Assembly (NCBI RefSeq): GCF_963583255.1 | Contig: NC_084815.1 | Location: 15,361,807-15,425,806 of the forward strand | Reading direction: 5' to 3' | Source: Pyrus communis | Taxonomy: Eukaryota > Streptophyta > Magnoliopsida > Rosales > Rosaceae | Length of the DNA: 64,000 nucleotides | Part shown: in pieces, positions 58,024-64,000 of the stretch | Layout of the letters: the number at the start of each line of letters is the position of its first letter | Numbering within the stretch: the first letter of the stretch is position 1 | The notes under the pieces: generated by a model | What the model saw: the letters and a program-made list of their open reading frames with translations, nothing else | Database searches by the model: none | What the model was told of the DNA's origin: nothing | Position numbers and translations under genes: made by a program

Positions 58024-60666
58024 ACTCATTTCGTACCTACTGTTGCCGTATGATGCTATCAAGGAATGGTTGATTCTAAAGGAACAAGTGACGTGATCAT
58101 TAGCCTCATTCACATCTGTCTAGCTATAGACATTAACTAAAGCACTAATTGGGAGGCAACCCAATTTTTTGAAACTCTTTTCTTTTTATTTCCGTTAATT
58201 TTATTTTTCTTGCTTTTATTCTTTATCGCAAAAAAAAAAAAAAAAAAATTAAGAAAATTGAAAAACACAAAAATAGACATTTTTTTAAGTTAATCACTAT
58301 TTTATTTTGGGTTTATTCTAGTGATCTTTGCAGGTTGCGTTTGGAGGCAATTCAGCCCTCGATATCCACTGAACGCGCAAATTCAACCGAGCAGCATTCA
58401 TCATCAACGAAAAGTGCAGAAATTAATCGATGCAGAAACATGCACAGGCAGAGTTCCAGAAATACTCAGTAGGATTGGTGATGAAGCCCTTTTTGCATTG
58501 TTTGGCATCCCATCTCACTCAAGCACTCCCTCGCATTTTGTTTAAAATATTATTACCTACAAGTTTGGGGGTGGGATCCAAGCAACACAGAAGGGAGCAC
58601 AGGATCCCTTTGGTGCAACGTTTAGCTCAATATTCATCACATTTATTCAGGGCAGCATGCATACAAAATAGAAAAAATACATGAGTATAATGGAAACTGT
58701 TAGGTCTATGGATGCAGGACAGAGACCACACTGGATGCAGAGAAACTGATTCAACTCCTAGCACAAATCTGGGATGCATGCACCAAAAAATTGAATCACA
58801 AATCCAAGGACTATGTTCAACAGATGTACATCGAAAAATAAGTTTTCGGGGTTGAGACTTGTACCTGTAGTTCTGACCGTGAGGATTTTGAGATGTCTGC
58901 TACTTGGTTTCCCTTTGGATTTCTGCACCCGTGCCAATTCTATCTTTGCGCCTCTTCTTCTAACCACGAATGGGATCTGCATCAAACTCAACTCACATGC
59001 ATGAGGAGTCCAGAGTCTTTTTCAGAATAAATGAAGCACTGAGAACATATAGTGAGCCAAAGAAAGATCGTGTGCCTTATTTTTTTTTTTTTTTTTTTTT
59101 TTTGAGAGTCGGTGAGCTGGGACTGCGGATATGGCTTCGAAGTTCTGGGTTTCATTTCTCAAATCCGAAGTTTGGGGGTTGCAGGTTGTAGCTTGAATAT
59201 GAGATACGAATTTGGACAAAATGGCTATGGTGGCACGACTAGAAAGTAGAGATGGGATGAAGGTTAGAGATATGGAGTTTTCACGGCTCTAGACTCGAGG
59301 TGAAATGCTGGAGAGAGGGAGATCCTCTCAACTGCTAGGGTGTGAAAAATGAGGAAATGAGCAATGGAATGCTGAAAAGCTTAAATAGGGTTTCTCTCAA
59401 CCTGTGTGGCTTCATCAGTGTTGTCCGTGCGTGTTCCGTGGCATCAGTGTTGTCCGTGCATATTCTCCCTGCACCAGGTCACCACTTCGAATCCAGTGCC
59501 TCTGTTTTCTTTTCTTTCTTTATTTTTCTGTTTTATAATTTCTTATTTGCTTGTTTTCTTTCTTATCGTTTGTTCATTTATTTTTAGTTTTTATTAGTTT
59601 TCTTTGGTAGTCTTATTCATTTGAGTTTTTTTATAGTCTTATTTTATTTTTGTCATGTTTATTTTATTGTCCACATCTTGAGGACAATGTGTGATTTAAG
59701 TTTATTTTGGGAAATAGAATTTTAGGTTTTTAATTTTTGAGTCAATAAAAAATTTTCATTCTTTTAAAGTTAATATCCATAGATTATTTTAAATGTTAGA
59801 ACAAATGGACATGGTGAAGATTAATCCCACAGTAGAGTCTCTTCCATTTATCATTGCTTAGACATTAATTCATGAGTTATGCATTCAAAATTTTCACGTT
59901 CACACCAACATGGTTTGTGGGGAGTGAGATTGAAACACTTACTTGTAGTCTAAGTGCATTTTAATTTTTGTTCTTAGTAAAGTAAAGTTTAGTATGTGTT
60001 ACAAATAAAGTAATAATTGTTCCACCCAAGGCTTTACTTAGTAATCGAGCCAGTTCTGCTTGATTAACAGTGATTCTCACGTCAAACGGTACAGTTTTGG
60101 CATGGGGCAGCGTAGTTAGTTGGTTTTGTAGCATTTTTCAGCTCGAGTTAGTAAGTTCTTAGGGGTGTTCTACACCTAGTGCCCTAAAGCCTTATGGTTT
60201 GGGAGTCACTAACCTAAAACTCGCTACATGGGTTGGATAGAAAGCTTAAGGAAACTGGCATTGCATGACCATCGATCTTACTAAAAAAGAAATTAAAAAA
60301 AATATAAAATAAAATAAAAAGGAAAGAAAAAAAGTATGTGATGTTAATATGTGTAAAGTATTAAATAAAGAAGACGAGTGGTAAGAGTTTTAGTCGAGTC
60401 TCCTTAATTATGTTGGTTCACTTTACACCGAAAGAAGTTTGTGAATTCTTTTCTAATTGATTCTAAATGGCTTAGACTCTGTGGTGGGATTGGTTGGAAC
60501 TTTTAAAAAGATGTTCTAAATTTTAAAGTTTTCTATGGATTGCAACTTGAAAGTGAAAAATTGTCTTAGTTAAGTTTTGTTTGAGTTTTTAGTTTGTTAG
60601 CTTTTGTTTTTGTTTTCTAGTTTTGTTTTGCTTGAGGACAAGCAAAAAGCTAAGTTTGGGGGTATT
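58024..60666 (+). other. non-coding 3' region of the gypsy element
   Basis: No convincing gene. Contains a T run (59080-59103), two copies of the phrase GTGTTGTCCGTGC (about 59418 and 59447), and ends with GAGGACAAGCAAAAAGC and the polypurine tract before 60667. Confidence 0.6.
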
Positions 60667-62110
60667 TGATGAGGCAATATTATACCATATATTTTACCCT
60701 ATTCTTAATTATAGTTTATTGGTTATTTTGGTAGAATTTTGATACTTTATTATGTAATTTCAATGTAGGACATTCGACTTCTTCCAGAGAAAAACGTGAT
60801 CGAATGGATGAATTTTGGAGTGATTCTAATTGAAGGATGTTCTTGAGTCTTTCAAGATGATTGTGTCAAAATTCTAGATTTTATACCAAGCTGTTTGACC
60901 GTGGCGATGAAATAAAGGCCCAGTGCGTAGCTTTCCCAAATTGACGTTTCTAGACATTTTGAATATTTTAGAGGTCAAGATGACATATTTTGAGGAAGAT
61001 TCCTTTTGAGGCTTTGTTAGAGACGTCTCAAGCTTTAAAATACCAAATCAGAGTTGATTTGGTTAGTCAAAAATCTGATTTTCTAAGAAGTCCGAATTTT
61101 AGTTTAAATAGGAAACCTTTTATTTCCTAGGTATCTTATTCTATTATGTTTCCTAGTTTTAAGAAGACATTTTCTAAGTAGGATTTTATTTTATAGTAGT
61201 ATAAAAAAGGCTATTTAGCCATTAGAAAAGGGGAGCATGCATCAATTTGGAGAACTTAGCTAGACTTTGACGATTTGTGTTTCAAGGTGTTTTCTATCCT
61301 TATTCTATTTTGAGTAAAATTCCTTTTGTTTTATGGGTCTTTGTAACTAATTTCCATTTGCTAGGGCGATGGCTTGAGCTTTAGCATGAATATGTAGTCT
61401 TTGTTTAATTGCTTATGATATTATGCATGCATACTTTGAATTATTAATCACTATATTTAAACTGTCTCTATATCTTAATGCTTAGCTACCATTAGGATGT
61501 TTAGATAAGTAATCAGATGCAATTCGGTCGGAATGCCACCGGAGGATTGAGTATTGCTTCTTGTGATTGATAGTTGTAAGTTCACCTAAGGCGAATGCCA
61601 CATCTTAGAGGTTGCATGGTTTTTTAAAAGGTTTTCACAAAGCGTAATGAGTCATGCATGTTTATATTTGATCTGAATGCCACAAACATATTGCATGTTT
61701 GATATACATTCTAACTTGAATGCCACACGTAGAATATGCATAAGGAAAACTAACCTTCAAAGTTGCATGTGTAATTCACAAGTAATTAATAAAACTATAT
61801 AAGATTGTTAAGGGGACGGCGGAACCCTAATGTCATTTTATCACTATTTTCTAAGATTGTTCCCTTTTAAATTGGTTTCTTTAATTGATTTAATTTAAAA
61901 TTCGTTTTTAATATTCTAGGTCATAAAATCAACTTTTTCGAAACCTTGTTTTAAATAGTTAATTAAGAATTAGTTTAAATACAAATTATTCAAACAATCC
62001 CTGCAGAAAACGACTTTACTTGAGATGCTATACTACGATTACCTTGTACTCTTACAAGTATTTTTAAGTATTTTTATCCCTATTTTTGCATATGGTAAAA
62101 ACCTCTATCA
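60667..62110 (+). repeat. 3' LTR of the gypsy element, 1444 bp
   Basis: Starts TGATGAGGCAAT after the polypurine tract and ends AACCTCTATCA. The termini TGATGAGG / CCTCTATCA are near inverted repeats. GAATGCCAC-type phrases recur (about 61529, 61604, 61675, 61720). Followed by ATTAG (62111-62115). Confidence 0.75.
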
Positions 62111-62115
62111 ATTAG

Positions 62116-63577
62116 CATTAGACCGTATTGCACTCCGCCAATCCTCTCTGTCACCATCAAATCATGGCTAATTGCCTTTGGTCAGTCGTGATAAGCTAAT
62201 TAAGGTTGTGTGAAGTCTGTTCCACTGCTGCTGTGAAGAAGTCCCAGTGCAGATTAACCTCTGAAGTTGATAAGTCGTAGTGTAGTTCAAACTCTCCTTG
62301 ATAATATTGTTCAGTATTTATGTTTATCATGCACTCTATTAAACTCACGTATATAATCTGCTATATTTGTAATCCTTATCGAAGGTATTCGTATGATAAT
62401 ATACAGACAGAACCACACACTCGCGAGTTACCAACACAGTTCAAGATAATTCCATTTTTTTTCTTCTGCCATGGCATCCTCTGGTTCTTCGTCTTCTTCT
62501 TTAATCAACGTCTCCAGCTAAATACAAAGTCAACTAGAGTGTACATAATTCAAACATCAATACACAGCAAAACCTAATGGCTATTCTGCAACTTCCTTCT
62601 CTTATGCAGTCTCTTTTCTGCAATTTCATCAGCAAGTGCAGTCTCTCTTTTTCTGCAATTTTTCTTCTCTTGCTGATGAGACGCGAGGATGGTTTTGACG
62701 TTTAATTATTAGTTTTTTTTTTATGAGAAAAAGAGAAAAACATATGATATTTATTTGGATAAATGATAAGTCTCTGAAAATATATCAAAATTCACAAAAG
62801 AAATCCATCACAATCCTCAAAAGTTCATTTTGATTCTACAAATCCCATCAAATCTACCACTTAAAAGTGTCTTTTAAAATCGTGCTAAAAGTTACCTAAT
62901 TTGGCTAAACATGGCTTCTATGGGATTTGGGGGAGTAGATTGAATATGAACTCACTACTCTCGAGATTCAAACCTAAAAACTCTCACTTATTAATGAAGA
63001 AAAAGAACACCAAACCATAATAGAGTGGCATGTGATGGGAATTTTAACCCTTAACCCTAAATCCTAAACCCAAGTCCTTTAGGTTTTATTATTTAATTTG
63101 TTAATCACCCACATTGGTTTTCTTAACTTTATTTCTCAAAGTAATGATATGCATACCATGTTTTTGTACCACATTTTCCTATCATCTTAAGTGACATCTG
63201 ATATGAACAATCACACCATTTGAATTAATCAGATTTTTAAATTTAGTTCATTATTTAATAAACTAATAATTAAGAAAAACTAGTTAATTAAATGATGATT
63301 GTGATATACGAGGAGTCTTTCCCCTTCATTTCCTTGGGTTTTGCAAATTTTTCAAATGATGTGGCTGTACACATCAAATGTCACCTAAGGTGGTATAAAA
63401 ATATGATATAAAAACATGATATGAATAACATTACTCTTATTTCTCATTTTACGCCACAATTAACGATTCATTGTCATTCACATCAAATATCGTCATGATG
63501 GAGAAAGGGCAACCCCTTATCCTAATCTCTTTTATCCAAGATAATTGACTTGAATAAATCTATGGCAATGAGGAGGC

Positions 63578-63580
<3 letters not shown>
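62116..63580. other. intergenic DNA, nothing firm
   Basis: No gene with support. 62471-62521 can encode a short Ser-rich peptide only. 62950-63040 faintly resembles the SINE at 15257-15443. Confidence 0.5.

Positions 63581-63632
<52 letters not shown>
63581..63632. repeat. (CT)26 microsatellite
   Basis: An uninterrupted CT run of 52 bp. Confidence 0.95.
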
Positions 63633-63635
<3 letters not shown>

Positions 63636-63651
63636 TTTCAAACGTGGTGCC

Positions 63652-64000
63652 CTATAAGAGCAGCTCCAATGTAGGAAAGGTCCCCTAGGGCAACTGCCTA
63701 GTGAATCCCTTCTAGTGAACATTAACTACCTTTAATGAACAGTAATTATCTTTTGCATCTCCACCGTTAAGCTGAATAGCCACGGTAATATGTAATAAAA
63801 TATTAGTATTTTTTATTTTATAAAATAATAAAAAGTAATCTTATTTCAAATTTCGGATATGATTTTTAATCAGTCTCGTTGTACTACATTTCATTAAATA
63901 AGAAATTACAACCCAAAGTATTTGAGAAAATATAAAATTGTGGTGTAATGTGGAAGATAATGATAAGATATTTATAGAAAAATTAATTTTTTTTTTAATT
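63652..64000. mobile_element. Harbinger-related MITE, runs off the window
   Basis: Begins near GAGCAGCTCCAATGTAGG. Its 63915-63990 part (AAAGTATTTGAGAAAATATA, then TTGTGGTGTAATGTGGAAGA, then GATATTTATAGAA) is similar to the upstream region of the Harbinger accessory gene at 45135-45198 joined to 46163-46185. It is therefore likely a Tourist-type MITE derived from that Harbinger family. The right end is outside the window. Confidence 0.5.

Larger units (their letters stand above)
47331..62110 (+). mobile_element. Ty3/gypsy-type element lacking a 5' LTR, carries the CACTA stack
   Basis: The left landmark is an 18-nt primer site TGGCGCCGTTGCCGGGGA (47331-47348), complementary to the 3' end of tRNA-Asp as used by Athila/Tat-type elements. 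On the right are an integrase C-terminal remnant (57767-58023), a long non-coding tract, the polypurine tract GCTAAGTTTGGGGGTATT (60649-60666) and one LTR (60667-62110). ATTAG stands on both sides (47326-47330 and 62111-62115). Without the CACTA insert the element is about 5 kb, so most of gag-pol is gone. No sequence like the 3' LTR was found to the left. Confidence 0.65.

Noticed and set aside
58321..58684. Overlapping frames after the gypsy integrase remnant
   Set aside because: No motif; position fits the non-coding 3' region of the element.
62471..62521. Short Ser-rich peptide frame M-A-S-S-G-S
   Set aside because: Only 17 codons, with no exon partners or splice evidence.

Overview
The window looks like nuclear DNA of a woody rosaceous plant, most likely Malus or Pyrus. 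It is AT-rich, has many microsatellites, and carries two Cassandra TRIM elements whose 5S-like LTRs resemble the apple/pear type. Nearly everything is transposable-element DNA. I find one intact host gene: an R2R3-MYB at 13093-14807 (minus strand) with classic exon sizes of 133 and 130 nt, best read as an ortholog of Arabidopsis MYB103, a secondary-wall and lignin regulator. No tRNA, rRNA or CRISPR features were found.

Left part (1-12640): a decayed coding remnant, an antisense Ty3/gypsy protease remnant, a 1.06-kb non-autonomous hAT element (3698-4757), a 2.24-kb CACTA element with a 3-bp target duplication (5274-7512), an antisense copia gag remnant, and a truncated Tat-like LTR element (9042-12517, TSD CTTAA) inserted in a copia LTR. 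The MYB gene follows. Its upstream side carries a SINE and two Cassandra elements in opposite orientation (15745-16384 and 17394-18032).

Middle (18-38.9 kb): SINE tails, a near-perfect foldback MITE with an 8-bp TSD (19214-19456), a probable solo LTR, decayed copia and gypsy pieces, a 963-bp hAT element with perfect 8-bp TSD (28573-29535), and an LTR element (about 29972-38853). That element is itself interrupted by another LTR element with three LTR copies (32179-38564).

Right part (38.9-62.1 kb) holds two nested stacks. First, a PIF/Harbinger transposon (transposase on plus, Myb-like second gene on minus) is split by a 4.4-kb hAT transposon with a BED-finger transposase (39301-43700, TSD GTAGGAAG) and by a second copy of the 963-bp hAT family (45199-46162, TSD GTATTTAT). 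Second, a gypsy-type element (47331-62110) with no visible 5' LTR contains a CACTA transposon (48017-57766), which contains a 5.2-kb Ty1/copia element (48727-53961, TSD GGGTT). The CACTA carries what look like captured host gene pieces: the N-lobe of a plant AGC protein kinase and, on the other strand, exon 1 of ferredoxin-dependent glutamate synthase with its splice donor. This makes it a Pack-type CACTA and the most interesting object in the window.

All boundaries and target duplications were read by eye. Family names rest on remembered motifs, not on searches.
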